From Eleginops maclovinus (taxonomy: Eukaryota; Chordata; Actinopteri; Perciformes; Eleginopidae): a stretch of 64,000 nt of DNA. Shown piece by piece: positions 24,962 through 38,718 of this stretch (positions are counted from its first letter, which is position 1; each line of letters begins with the position of its first letter). The position numbers and the translations under genes are program-made. Where the stretch lies: positions 9,167,155 through 9,231,154 of the forward strand of contig NC_086363.1 of NCBI RefSeq assembly GCF_036324505.1, in the 5' to 3' direction. Below the pieces are notes generated by a model. It was given only the letters and a program-made list of their open reading frames with translations. It searched no databases and had not been told where the DNA came from.

Positions 24962-27900
24962 ATGCCTTTCTTGGGCAAGGACTGGAGGTCACCTGGATGG
25001 AGCTGGACAAAGACTGATGATGGCTGGAAAAGGATTATCTTCTATGGACATGAGTTGGAAGATAACAACAGAGAAATAGACTTGAAAGAGTAAGGTTCAT
25101 TTTATATTCACATGCATTTGTGTTGGTATCATTTCTTGCTCACCTTAGACATCATTCTGCCTTTCATGGCATTGTCATACCTCTATGGTAATGGAGGCAG
25201 TGCTGTCCGATTACATCAACATTTTACTGACTGCATATATGATTTGAAAAGGAATTAGCTCCTCAGTATACAATTGCAACTTAATTTAAGTATCAAACTA
25301 TTTGTTCTCTAAAGTCCTCAGCATCCTGCTGCTTTCAGTGCACTTCCTAGAACGTAGTACATCCTAAATCTGGAAGACTTGGATATAACTTGGACGTGGG
25401 TTATTGACTTTAAGAGGTATCATATCCAGATGATTTGACCATATTGTGTAACATATGCTGCTGTCCAAAGTAATGAGTCTTAGATGTAAATGAAAACTTT
25501 TGAATTAGTGAGTTTTGTCTGATTTTGGTAGCAGTACAACACAGTTCTTTTGACATCAAATTGGTTGCAGAATGTAATGTGTAATATCTGCTAACATTAG
25601 GATTTCAACCATGAAAGTAGGTAAAAAGTTTTAAATTATTTTATTGTTTTGACACAAAATATGCTTTTGGAGCCAGAGAGTGCAACACTTTTCCTGACTT
25701 TTTTAAAGTCTACTTCCACTGATCATAACCCATGGTGCGTGTCACTTCTTGAGTAGTTTTTAAAAATTGATTTTAACCATATCATCCAGCCCTCTGATTT
25801 ATAGTAACTTATCACCAAGCCTCACATTTAGCTTTACTGAATGACATTAAGGACAACTGTACTGTAAGAAGAACTGAGTGGTATTCCGAGCACAGCATGT
25901 AACCAGTCAGACATAATCAAAGAAAGTATTCACTGTTAAATTTCATTGTGCCTTCAAAGATGAACAGCCATGTTTTTCCTCTTGGGGTCTGTATATTGGA
26001 TTTCTTTCTAAGCCAATGGAAGTTTGCTCAAAGTCGACTTTATCAGACATCAATCTCTTGTTTTAATTGTGAGTCTAACGATTGATTACAGCTGCCATGG
26101 ATCACTGGAAACGTTGACTTGGTTGTCTTGTAGCAGGCCAAGTGGTAGAGTGTCAGCAGATAAATGCAGAGGTGAATGTGGATTGATAAGGTCACTTCTA
26201 CTTCTGTGCCAGAAAGAAAAAATGATTTGAGCCAATTCTTATCGGGGCTGTAGCGGAGAGACTTGGATGAAAGGATTTGTATCCCTCAATTGTATCCTGT
26301 TATTGCCAAAGGGGCGTCATGGAAACAGACACAGTCAAGGGCAGGGTTGTGTTTGGACTCAAGGGGCTAATTTTACAAGAACAACTTGTCAGCGTATCCT
26401 ACTAAAGAGAAGATTAAATACAAGGAAGAGTTGTACAGAATATTTGTATATATCAATTATTCACCTGCGTTGCAGTATTTCTGGCATGCCTACAGGGTGA
26501 ATGAATTCAAAAAAACTTGATGAGCCGAAGTTAATGGGCCAACAACATTAAAACTATATAAAAAAACATCACATCATTTACAACTCATGCAGCGTAATCC
26601 AAGTCCCACCTATCCAATCGTACGCTCGCTACATCCCAAACACATGCCTCTTGTCTAAAACCTTACTGTTTCATAAATGTAGCAGTACTGTTCATGTGAA
26701 AGTGTTCAAGTCACAAGTGTGTTGTTTAGTGGTTGTGTTTCTATCTGTGAGTGTGTGTGATAGTAAGGATGGGGGTTGTTTTACCTCAGTTTGAATTTGC
26801 AGTATTTAGCAGGTTTAGCAAGATAATCAAACTACCAGCGAGTAAGCAGCGAGAGGGTTAAGAGTGGGTGATATCCCCTCAAGCCGGTGTCGCCTCTTCC
26901 ATGGATCAATCCTCTACAGTACCTCACTGTGCTACGTTAGCTTGTCAGCAGTCTTTTCACTCAACAGGCGCACCGTCAGACAATAGATAATGACATCACC
27001 CGTTCGCGTTGGCTGCTCTCCAAATGCTGCCTCGCTCAAAAGGCCAGTGACATCATGCAACAGAGGTACAGAAACACATAAGAAAGAAAGGCAATAGGAT
27101 GGCCACTGGCACGGTACGCTGTGTACCACAAGTGATGCATCATGGGTGTTTTATGTCAACAAAACACCTCATTACCATATCAAAGTTATTGTTATTACTC
27201 TTTTAACATCATTATCAATACTAGGTTCAATATCATACGCAATACTACCTTTGTGTTTTAGAAGATGGACCTTCTGTTTTACTTATTTTACTAAATGTAT
27301 CTTAATAAATTGTTATTCTTTTAGACACTGGTGTTAGTATTACTTCTTATTCACCTAATATGTGTACTTTTATATTTCATTCTTATGTTCCTATGTGTCA
27401 TTTCATTCAAGAATTGACAAGTTTAGTTAATACATTTTTACTTATCTCTGAGCTTAAACAGTCAAGAAAATGTGCAGGCTAAGTATTTGGCTCTTACTTT
27501 TATGTCAATCTCTGAGGCAGATTATTTTATCTGCAAAGGAATTCAATGGTTTAGTCATCTTGCACTCTATCTTAAAGTGAGTGAAGTGTAACAGCTTGAT
27601 GTCACGTTTTTTTTTCTTCTCCCCTGTTCATGTTGACTTCCTCCAAAGCCCTCAGCCTTTCTAGCTATGTATTTCAGGATATAGTTTAAATATCCACAAA
27701 TCCCTCTGAACATTCCTGCTGCTTCATAATGTATTTTATTGGCTTTGTGGAGGCCGATGCTCTGCGTGCAACTTGTGCTAAAAAGTCAGGCTATTATTGC
27801 ATTCCTCACTTGTAATGCACTGTGGCATTGCTGTGCTTGCATGTGTGTGTTTGTGTGTAGGCCTGTACAATTGGATAAATGGATGGAGACGAAAGGATTA

Positions 27901-30900
27901 CTGTTGAACCCTTTCAACCTGATCTGTTGTCTTCAGTCGGACGAGCAAAGCCTCGCCTTCTTTTATGCTGGATGAAAACATTAATTTGTTTCTAAATCCA
28001 AAAGCATGTGTGTTGAAATCGCCCAGAATGTGAGTCATCATATTGGTAAAGTACATATTTTCTGCATCTTTTGAGAGCCATTAAGAGAACATTCCCTTGA
28101 ATATTCACTATAATAAAAACCCTGTTGTGTTGCGTACTCTGGGGCCTTTTGTGGGGCCCAAAACATTCCAGTTAATAATTAAATTATAATGAAAAAGGTA
28201 TGATTTCCCATTGTAGTCAGCCAACTGTATTTTTTCATGCCTGAGTTAGAAGTGTTGCCAGTCGGGTGCTGAACTCCAGCCAATGGATTATTAAAGCCTG
28301 GAGAGTCAATCACCAGGCAGAACACTTTGATCCGTCAAAGGTCATTAGAGAATGTCTAATAACGCAGGAAAAGATCTTAGTTTTTACTCGTACAAGAAGA
28401 AAATATTGCACGTTTTCAAACTGTAGGAGCCAATTAACACTGTGGGTATAAAGGTATAGGAACCAATGTTTGTGGATAGAGCTTCCGCCAGAAGGCCAAA
28501 CAGTTTTTGACCACACACGGAGAACCAACACACACACATGGAGAACACACACACCCACGGGATTACAAACATTTGCTAAAGGTATTGTGTGAACCGTAAT
28601 AGTGTATCTAACTGGAAACTTTGTATCGGACTTTTATTCACCTGGCAAACTTTGTGTGCGTCAATTACGCCAAGATAGCGGATCCTCAGAGGTTTAAAAC
28701 GTAGGCTTATACACAAACCGACAGTACTCTGAACACAGATACTCCACTATGGCCAAGACCAAAGAGCTGTCAAAGGAGACCAGAGACAAAATTGTAGACC
28801 TGCACCAGGCTGGGAAAACTGAATCTGCAATAGGTAAGCAGCTTGGTGTGAAGAAATCAACTGTGGGAGCAATCATTAGAAAATGGAAGACATACAAGAC
28901 CACTGCTAATCTCCCTCAATCTGGGGCTCCACGCAAGATCTCACCCCGTGGGGTCAAAATGATCACAAGAACGGTGAGCAAAAATCCCAGAACCACACGG
29001 GGGACCTAGTGAATGACCTGCAGAGAGCTGGGACCAAAGTAACAGAGGCTACCATCAGTAACACACTACGCCGCCAGGGACTTAAATCCTGCAGTTCCAG
29101 ACGTGTCCCCCTGCTTAAGCCAGTACATGTCCAGGCCCGTCTGAAGTTTGCTAGAGGGCATTTGGATGATCCAGAAGAGGATTGGGAGAATGTCATATGG
29201 TCAGATGAAACCAAAATAGAACTTTTTGGTAAAAACTCAACTCGTCGTGTTTGGAGGAGAAAGAATGCAGAGTTGCATCCAAAGAACAGCATACCTACTG
29301 TGAAGCATGGGGGTGGAAACATCATGCTTTGGGGCTGTTTTTCTGCAAAGGGACCAGGACGACTGATCCGTGTAAAGGAAAGAATGAATGGGGCCATGTA
29401 TCGTGAGATTTTGAGTGAAAACCTCCTTCCATCAGCAAGGGCACTGAAGATGAAGCGTGGCTGGGTCTTTCAGCATGACAATGATCCCAAACACACCGCC
29501 AGGGCAACGAAGGAGTGGCTTCGTAAGAAGCATTTCAAGGTCCTGGAGTGGCCTAGCCAGTCTCTAGATCTCAACCCCATAGAAAATCTTTGGAGGGAAT
29601 TGAAAGTCCGTGTTGCCCAGCGACAGCCCCAAAACATCACTGCTTTAGAGGAGATCTGCATGGAGGAATGGGCCAAAATACCAGCAACAGTGTGTGAAAA
29701 CCTTGTGAAGACTTACAGAAAACGTTTGACCTCTGTCATTGATTACTCACCTGGTGCCTTTGGAAATATCTAAAGACTCCGCTTTAGCTATTTGTTTTGT
29801 ATAACCAAAGGCATAGTGAGACAATAAACTAGAAACACATTTGATTTATTAGATCGTAGGATTATATACGACATCCACATAGCTATTATTGGACACATTT
29901 GAGAGCAAAGTTTTAAATGAACACTTAAAAAGATCCTAAAGGGTTGATTTTTATTCAGTGAAAACAAGAAGAAAAGAGGACAAAACTTCATAGAAACACA
30001 GCCAAGTATAGTCTGTATCCAGTGTGTTAACATGCTCTCACATGCCTTCATTTGAGTTCTTGGTAGAGCTGAGCCAATTCAAGTCTCCCATGTCAATTTA
30101 AGTCTAATTTCAGGTCAGTTCCCAAAACGTTAAGATCGATCTTATCAGCAACAACAAGGCCACTTATAAACCTTGCCGGCCCACAGTGTCCTACCAGAAA
30201 TAACAGAAAGGTCTCAATGTTCTGTCTGTCTGAGTCACATCCATCATTCTGTCTCAGACTCTGATAAATGTCCGCCATCTGCGGTGTTTCCTCCATCACA
30301 ACAAACACTGAATAATTATAATGCAACACTTTTCTGCTTCATGGTTCTTCACCCATAATGAAGGTGGGAATGGATGTGAATCAAAGCAGGCAAGAGCAAG
30401 AAAGCTAGTAAGAGGAGGGGAAAGGAGCAAAATGTACATTAGTAGATAAAAAGATCAAACAAAAGAAGTGAAAGATCAATATTTGGAATGTATGCCCTGA
30501 TCTGACCCGCCCCAGATTTACTGTCTTAGAGACCAACCAGAGGTGTCGTCCCAGAGCATCGTAGTTATGTTGGTATTTCTACTTCCTAGTTAATACTGTC
30601 CCTCTTTCTTTACTCAACCCTCTAAGTCTTAAACACAGAAAACCCATCTACCCACACATGTTTATTTTCATGCTTGTCACTTGTGTTGCACCTCATAAAA
30701 AGAGATAGATTATATATTTAACTTTGCAGCACTTAAACTGCGTCCGTTATAATGCCATTGCAGTGATATACAGGACATCAGGAGAAGGTCACTGACTCGC
30801 TCCAGGCTTATTGTTCCTGCTGGTTTTGTACATTGTATTACAGTCGCACGGGCCACACGCTAATGCAAATTCTTCGTGTCCAACAGGCTCTGCAGTGACA

Positions 30901-33900
30901 ACAAAGAGAAGCTGTTTGTTGGAGATGTGTGTGAGCTCGCCACCACGAAGAGGAAAAAGGACCTCTACAACAATAACACCAAATCTCAGTGTGAGTTTCA
31001 GCAATGCACAATCACTCTTATGGCTTCATGTGTTTTTAAATGATCAAGTAATCAGTCAGATGAGGGAGGCACAAGCTATCATTTCACAACTTTAAGGTGC
31101 TTGTACTCTACTGGAGGACTTCTATTTTGTGGTGTTTCACTTATACTACCCTAGTTTTCACATCTTTAATTAAAATATGCTTTGCAGGTTCATATCTTTG
31201 CATACAAAAGACATGATGGTCCCATAAAGTCTGAAGCATTGTTATCATAATTGACAATAAACACCTGTAAGGTCTAAAGGACAGAACATTTGTTTTTGGT
31301 GAGAAAGCCTTAGTGTAACTATAACTTTGGTTTGATTACAACTCAAAAGATGACTTTAAAGTACATCTGGCTGACAGTGCTTCCTGACTTCTGCTTAAAC
31401 AGGTTTTGTAACTTTTGTAACAAAAGGTGACTTTATCGTCTTTGCTTCCCTTACATGTGATTCTAAGTTTTGTTACTGGGACCAGTTTAAACTTGTATAT
31501 GCCTGGTATGCAGGTTAACAGCTGTCCGCTCTAGCTGAGGGCTGCAGATACAGCTCAGTCCACTCTGTTCAGCCCAGCTTCAAACAAGTCCATCTTGTCA
31601 AAACACATTTCAGGGTGTTTGCTTTGTCCTTGTCCGCCTTTAGGCATTAAGCCACTGTTTGCAGTCTGTTGTGACACTTCCCAGCAAATGAACGCATTTC
31701 AGTTTTTGGAATGTTTATGTTTATATGGCTGTTCAATTCAAAAGTTCAACATTGCAGCCCTGTCTCATTTTAATCGTAGATAACTGTAAAGCGTGAATAA
31801 GTTGAATAGCGTTTACCTGTCTTAGGTCATTATTATTAAGCCCTTGTTTTTCTTCTATTTGAATGCCCAAAGCACAAACAAAGGATTGAAACAATAGTAT
31901 TAACATTTATAATAACAACTATAAAATCTATTGCCATTTTTTACCACAATAGGGGGGGTTATGATGTCTGTTGTTTGTTTTTTGAAAGGTTTTGAGGCAA
32001 TAAGATTACAGAATGTAAGATGAGCAATAATGGTGTTTACTAAGGCAAAGTGCAAAGCGTATCGGTTTTTGGGTTATAATACTATCTCCGCCTAAAATAA
32101 AAGCATGTACATTTACACCAATACAATTAGTACTGTTTGAAAGGATCAATAATGTGTTTGTTGTTCCTGTTGTCCAGTTGTTTTCACAGATAAATGGATC
32201 TACGTGCAGAAAGGCAGCACAAAAGAGGTGAGTGCTGCAGCTGTTACTAGGGTGTATTTGCTGTTATTTGAAAGAGCAATATCATATCAAAGGATTATTT
32301 AATCTAAATAAATGTTTGTGTATTTAAATGTTCAACACAGAGACATGGATACTGCACGCTTGGTGAAGCCCTCAACCGTCTAGACTTTTCCAGTGCCATT
32401 CAGGACTTGAGTAGATTCAACTATGTTGCAAAAGTGAGCGATGAAGACACGTGTTGATTTAAGAATCCTTTTGGAACCGTTGCGTGACGTAAACAAGCAA
32501 CTCCTTTATTAAATATCTGTTTTTCTCCTGTAGCTTTTCCAGCTAATAGCCAGGTCTCAGTTGCCCAATTTGAGTGGAGCTGCTCAGAAAAACTATTTTA
32601 ATATACTGGAGAAGATTGTACGAAAAGGTAAGGAGAGTTCAGGAATGTTTCTTGCGCACTACCCTCTAATTTAAACTTGTAAAAATAACACCCACTGTTT
32701 ATTGACCGCATTTTTATTGCACTGGAGGCTTATCCCCAAAACCAGTTGAGACTGTGTGTGAAATGCATATGGCACTCTCTAAAATTCAGCAGTGTTAATT
32801 GAAAACGGTGTTACTTTTTAAAAGCATGTTGTTTTAGGGGTATTTTTAATCTTAGGGTAACTATAATGAACATAAAAGGTCTTTCAACCATTGATTTTAT
32901 AAAGCATTTGTTTAATGTTTGTTTTTCTACTAGTTCTAGACGACCACTACAACCCACGCCTTGTGAAGGACCTGCTGCAGGACCTGAGCTCCACACTGCA
33001 CAGTCTGGCCATTCATGTCGGCAGGTGTGTCCTCGTGGGCAACGTCAACATCTGGTTGTGCAGACTACAGATCATTCACGAATGGAAGCAGCAGCTCAAC
33101 AACCTGCAGATCCCTAAGGTATAAAGAAGCTTACTGGTGTTTGTGTACGGGCACGGGTTTGCATGTCTAAAGTAAATCTAAACACCTCAATATGCCTCCA
33201 AGGAAAGTAGGTTTTTATCAGTTATATCCTGTTTCCACTGAACTATAATTAAGTGAGAAACATTAACTATGGGAACGGGGAAGTGTTGAAACCTAATCGC
33301 TTCATTTTCATGGATCGCGGGATCATTTGAGGTGTTTTGTACAATCCAGCTTTGAATTTTAATGTGTCTCTGTTAATTATCTCCCCAGCAAATTTGCAAT
33401 GGCGTGTCATTCAACGAATTACCGCTCCACACGCAAAACAACATCCTCTGCAAGTTATCTGATGCCTATGACATCATTAACCTGGGGCAGGCAACACCTA
33501 CTCTGCAGAGCCTCAGTGAGAGCAGCATACTGTGGAAAAAACTCTGCCACTTTCACTTCACAGACAAACAGGTGAGAGAACATCATATTCAGTTTAACCG
33601 GCAAAGCACACGGTGTAAGTGCAGCTGAAGTTGTGTTTTTCATAATGATTTTAAAGAGGATAGGCTATAAACTAACAATCATAGCTTATGGTTAAGCATC
33701 CAAAGATATGGCTGCCAAATAGTTCACCCATTTGACCACTAGAGGGCAGAATAGCCACAGTTATCTCACATTGATCTATCTCCCTCTCTCTCTCTCACTC
33801 TCTCACAAACGCACACACACAAACACCCATCCTATAAACACATACTCTTAGTTTGTGTTGGTTATAAATGATTATACATCAATTATATAAAGTCCAACTT

Positions 33901-36727
33901 GTTTTTCTTATAATTACGTCGGCCTATTGTGTTTTAATTGTTTTATTGTGCGTTTCCTTCCACTCACATGCAGTACTGTACAAATTTGGTCCTATCCAAA
34001 AGTGATCACGTGGACTGGAAGCTGATGTATTTCACCTTGAGGAAACATTATCCAATGAGGGAGCAGTACGGCGACACCCTGCACTTCTGCAAACACTGTA
34101 GCATCCTCTTCTGGCAGGTAAACGACAAAACACACCCTCTGAAACCAAATGCATGACGTGTAGGAAACACCATAAGACTAGACAAAACTGTTTCAATAAA
34201 TTACAAGTTATACTTTACTTTGGAGGAAACCTTTTCAGAGGAGGTCACAATGAGGTCAATGCAAATTTACCTGATAAGTTTAGTTTAGCTTTTGCTTTAT
34301 TGCCTTTCAGTGTTTGAACAGTAAATGAAGTCATGGCCTGTGACAGACATTTATCACACACTTTAGACCATAGATCAGACATGTGGATCAAATCAAGCAT
34401 CAAGTTTGCACCAGAGCACATTGTGTTTCCCTGGCCAAAGAGACATAACATCCACCATTGTTTGGTCAAATTCTCAAAAACACTTTGGTCGCCCTCACGC
34501 TGATATCTCTCTTTAGCATGCTGTGAGAAAGTTGTTCAACAGTACAGAGACCCAATCTTTTACACATTTACACATATTACAGTCAGGGGCGGCTGGCCCA
34601 TAGGGGGCGATAGTGCACCGCCCTCCTTAAGCCAAACGAAAAAAAAAAAAAAAGAGAGAAAAGAGTTTATTTTGCCGGTCTAAGTCTTAATAGTATAGTC
34701 CAAACAGCAGCCTGAATATCGCTGCGACAATCAGCAGCCTGGATGTCACTGTCCAACCAGTAGCCCCGCCCCCTTGGGGCGATATCAGTCAGATTGAAAA
34801 TCGCCCCAGGCGCTCTCATAGACTTACATGTTGAGACTCGTTTTTTCAAAAATCGAACGATACAATGCATTTCTATGGGCTCCGGGGGGGCTTGCCCTAA
34901 CGTGATTTCGTCATACGCAGTTACGCACTGATGCGTGCTCGGACGTACAGCGCGCTGTGCGTGCGTTGGGTCTGTTGGTTTTCTATACCTTTACTAAACC
35001 TGTAAACTGTATAGTGGTAAATGGAATATGTTCTGGAAAATTTTGATTAATTACAGTTTTGATTATAGTATAATTTGATTTGATTATTGCTATGGCATCC
35101 ATGATGGCTATAAATTGTAGACTGTGCTAAAAGTGATTTCAAGGGCAAACTATTAGATGACAAACTATCTGTTAATGTGTGTTTTATTGTGGAACCAAAT
35201 GTATTGTATATTTTATGTCTGGGGTTGCATCTAGTGGTTGAAAACCAAATTAAACAATGAGATGTGACACTGTAAAGCTGGCTATCTGACTTTTATTTAT
35301 TATTATTTTACCCATTGAATGGGTCATCTTAGCCATCATCACAACTTTTGCCCCCCCTGAGAAATTTGTCAGGAGCCGCCACTGATTACAGTGCAAATTT
35401 GACTTAAAAATAACATGATGTTGCCTCTTCTTCTTTGAGTAGTTAGAGATCAGGCCAGTGTAGAACCATTTTTTCCAGGCAACCACTCGCTCACCTTGTA
35501 GAGCTGGCGGCTCTATTTACGCACGTCATTCCCTTTAACTCCCCCTTTTAAATCAGATTCTTTAAAAAAAAAGGCACAAATGGGCAAAAAAATCACTCCT
35601 TTCAAACAATATTCTAAATATTCAACAGGGATTAATGATTGACATGTATAAGTGAATACATTATCACTGATAAGATAAGATATAGTTGACTGTCGCGTGG
35701 GAAAATTTGTCTTGGGCCCCAAGCCTCTGCATTACACAACATACTTGTTATTTAACACAATAACTGTAAAATATAATACAAAATATACAAAGCAAGGATA
35801 TTACACATTTATGCACTCAAGCGCAATAATGTTAAGTAGTTCTTTAACAGAAAAGACACTGATAATGATGTTGTCCTGCAGTTGATTGTGCTAATACATA
35901 CTCATAAAATTACATAAAACACTCACTGTTGGCTCTCACTGAAAATATGATCAGACTTGTAACCATGCGTAGGACAGGGTTTTAGGTATTATTTGGGGAG
36001 GATTGGTATCTCCCCAGAATAACGGTACCTAGATTAAAATGCAGTTTTTGTTTAGATACCCCCCCCCCCCTTAATTGTGATTATTTACCACCCACAGTTT
36101 TGTTTTCCTTCCTGGGTGGGTCCCTATACTTTTTAACCTCTGCCCTCTCTGCGTCCCTCTCCTTGCTTGTCTCCCTTCCTTCCCGCTTCTTCTCCTGGCT
36201 CCCCTTCTCCCTGACTCTTAAAGGACCGCCACCTGGCTTTGTTATTGAAGGTACTGTTCTGTCAGCTGCTGGTTTGTCTCCCAAACGATCTGATAACATA
36301 TCTTTTTTCTGTGTGTTAGGCTTTTTTCTGTTCTCAGTTAACCTCGATGTCATCATGTTTTGCTGGAGCTGTGTTTAGCAAACAGAGCCGCTCTTTCCAC
36401 TGACTTTTAAATGGCCTGTAACCACATTTTTGAAGCTCAGAATTCAGAAAGTAAACTGTTGTTTGTCATTCAGTTTAACTCAAATATTTCTCTATGTGCA
36501 TCCATACTAATGTCCAGGATTAGACCGCACCAGTAAATGAGTAAATCCATCCCTTAATATTTGAAGTCCCTCCTTGTACTTGGTATCTGCTGGTTCGGTC
36601 TTTCTTCTCTCTAACAATGTTGTTGCCTCTCTTGTAGGACTGTGGCCATCCTTGCACAGCCATCGATCCGGACAGCTGCCTCATGCCCATTTCTCCGCAA
36701 CACTTTATCGAACTCTTCCAGTTCTAA
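24962..36727 (+). CDS. fbxo25: fbxo25, F-box only protein 25, nine coding exons, 356 aa
   Basis: Substrate-recognition subunit of an SCF (SKP1-CUL1-F-box) ubiquitin ligase, nuclear in mammals. Coding exons: 24962-25089, 30887-30990, 32178-32227, 32341-32433, 32534-32627, 32934-33118, 33389-33571, 33974-34117, 36638-36727. Every border is GT/AG and phases join to a 1071-nt frame. The N-terminus [15 protein letters not shown] is the FBXO25/FBXO32 signature. A basic KRKK (64-67) fits a nuclear signal. [20 protein letters not shown] spans 83-102. The F-box lies in exon 7 (about 219-270, starting [14 protein letters not shown]). [20 protein letters not shown] precedes the C-terminus, which ends [25 protein letters not shown] matches FBXO25 rather than FBXO32 (atrogin-1). 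Human FBXO25 is about 358 aa. The gene is convergent with tdrp. Confidence 0.96.
25090..28685. other. fbxo25 first long intron, 5' part
   Basis: No coding exon or clear repeat. The FBXO25 sequence is continuous across the 25089/30887 junction, so no exon is missing here. Confidence 0.5.
28686..29790 (+). mobile_element. Tc1-like DNA transposon copy inside fbxo25 intron
   Basis: The transposase remnant with short flanks. I could not identify terminal inverted repeats or a TA duplication on either side, and the transposase C-terminus is replaced, so the copy appears truncated at least at its 3' end. The limits given are approximate. Confidence 0.6.
28749..29773 (+). pseudogene. Tc1/mariner transposase, frameshifted, with altered C-terminus
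   Basis: The first frame (28749-29009) holds the paired HTH DNA-binding region, with [19 protein letters not shown] and [12 protein letters not shown], and a GRPR-type SGAPRK linker. It ends at TAG because the G run at 28999-29003 has five G where the family has six: a one-base deletion. The other frame continues directly (29009-29773) with the DDE catalytic domain: [17 protein letters not shown] and NPIENLW, with 34 residues between the second D and the E, so the DD34E triad is intact. The last residues after LTSVI ([10 protein letters not shown]) do not match the usual family ending (ANKGYITKY as I recall it), so the 3' end is probably broken or recombined. Same strand as the host gene. Confidence 0.92.
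29800..30886. other. fbxo25 first long intron, 3' part
   Basis: Ordinary intron up to the acceptor TCCAACAG at 30879-30886. No other feature is seen. Confidence 0.5.
30991..32177. other. fbxo25 intron between exons 2 and 3
   Basis: Bounded by donor GTGAGT at 30991 and acceptor TGTCCAG at 32171-32177. No repeat or additional exon is recognised. Confidence 0.6.
34584..35384. mobile_element. hAT-like non-autonomous transposon with 8-bp target duplication
   Basis: The left end CAGGGGCGGCTGGCCC and the reverse complement of the right end, CAGTGGCGGCTCCTG, form short imperfect inverted termini. The 801-bp unit is flanked by identical ATTACAGT copies at 34576-34583 and 35385-35392. An 8-bp duplication with CAG...CTG ends is the hAT hallmark. 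Inside, CAGCAGCCT-type subterminal repeats occur near 34707-34742 and an A run near 34640-34653, with no transposase frame. It sits in the last fbxo25 intron, between the exon ending 34117 and the exon starting 36638. Confidence 0.85.
35393..36637. other. fbxo25 last intron, remainder
   Basis: Contains a C run at 36059-36070 and a pyrimidine-rich stretch at about 36090-36220. Open frames on both strands here are by-products of the skewed composition. The acceptor CTTGTAG at 36631-36637 closes the intron. Confidence 0.5.
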
Positions 36728-38637
36728 ACCCTCCACGTTTATCTCCAAGCGAAACGTCACTCCAAAAAACGAGTGTGCAAGAGACTCTTATGTCATTTAC
36801 CAAATACAAAGGGCTTAGACTGAAAAAGATGACTTGTTTATGTCTTAATTTCTTCACGCACAAGTGTTTCCACGACAAAAAGGAAATATTAAATGCGTTT
36901 GTTTGTAGATTTTAAGAATGTTGCTGATGGGGGAAGTATTCCTCCTCCTGCCAAATGTGTTGTCTTCTCGACTAAAAACATCTGTTCAACACGGAGGAAA
37001 GACAAAATGTGAAAGATTTATATGTAAAGAAGTTGTAGCATGTTTATGGTAGGCAAGTGGTGATAGGTAATATTTAAGAGTTTTTTAAAGATGTTTACGG
37101 TTCGTTACTTGGGGTTAAACTAAGCTGCTTTTTACTCTGTTCTGTTTTGGTGGTATTTTTTGCAATAACTGAACGCATGTCTGTTTACATGTATGTGGTC
37201 CTTTGTGACTTCCTGTTGTGCTCTTTGTATATTGAAGAACAAATAATGTAAAACTCCATTAGCTATACATGTTTTTACTGTGTACTTTTGCCAGAACTGT
37301 CATGAAACAGACAGAGAAAATGTTTTAAAATATTTATGAAACAAAAAGTTTTTTTATCTTTCCTCCAACTTTTGTAATAATTCTTTACCGTCCCAATACT
37401 TGATGGTACTGTTACTACTTTTATGAGACAGGATTGAAGTAACTACAAATAATTAAATATTTCTAAAAACCTGTTTCTGTTCATTTTATTATAAAAGGGG
37501 TGGCAAACTATTTTTACTTTTATTAAGATTATCATCTACCTTTATTTTTAATTTCCATTCTTTGGAAAATGTTTTTCCACTCTAAAAAGCAATGAAAATA
37601 ATTTGTCATTGACCACAGGAGAAAAGGTTCATGCTTAATAGGTTTTCTTCAATGCTCAAGAATCATTTACCTGTAAAAGTGGTACAAAAGTATGTTTTTG
37701 GCTTTAAATGCCAAATAATTGGGATGATTTTTTATGTTTTGGCCACTGTAACAGTAAAACCAGTTGGGTGTTAAAAGAAAAGCCTGTTAAATCAAGACTT
37801 GAATTTACTCCAGACTTATTTTGTTGGATAAATAAGACCAAGACACTCAGACTAGACCTTTATTCTGATGAGAAATGTGACCCAGTTGTAATGACTAAAT
37901 ACAGGATACAGGCATATGTGGAAGTGGACCTGTATCTGTGTACAATTCTGGCTGCATCAAAGTAGACTTCAGTATCAAACAGGTTCAGCAGAGTGATTGA
38001 AACAAGGGAGAAAAGAAGAAAGCATTGACCAGTCTCACCTAAAAAGAAAATCATTATAAAAATGAAGACATTGTCTCAGTCTTATAAAATATACATAATA
38101 AACAGCATTTGAGAACTTACTAGGTTTTTTTATAATGTAGCATACAAACATTTCTGCTGGTGAAGCTTTTGGTTGCCAGGGATTTCAAATGGAAACCAGT
38201 TATCGTCTCACTGGCTGATGCAGCACAAGTGCATGCTGGGTTGATGCACCTGCATAAACATCGTGATGAGTTCAGTAGCTTTGTGCTCATGGTCTAGTTC
38301 AAATTTACAGCAAACACATGATGTTGTTCTATTGATACAAGGCACTTTCCAGGTACATGGAGGCACTGCTTTTCTAAGGAAACTAGCATACACAAAGTTT
38401 GGCTTTAATCTGGTCATCGTTACACATTTCTATAAATATTATTCAGTATTGGATTTAGACATGACACTGGGAGTTGCTTTGATTCATTCCCCCTACACAA
38501 TCCAAAACAACAGCAGAACTTAAAATGTCCTTTTCTATGCCAACTTTGGTTTACTACAATTTATTTGTGTGCATGTCTCTTAATAAACTCGCTTCCTGTC
38601 CTTACTTTTAAGAACACAGAAAACTACAATATGGGCG

Positions 38638-38718
<81 letters not shown>

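Noticed and set aside
28963..29676. Minus-strand frames over the transposase
   Set aside because: Shadows of the plus-strand Tc1 transposase, which is recognised by its HTH and DD34E motifs.
36081..36378. 91-aa and 92-aa frames on opposite strands in an fbxo25 intron
   Set aside because: Both come from one strongly pyrimidine/purine-skewed stretch, with no domain, start context or splice logic.
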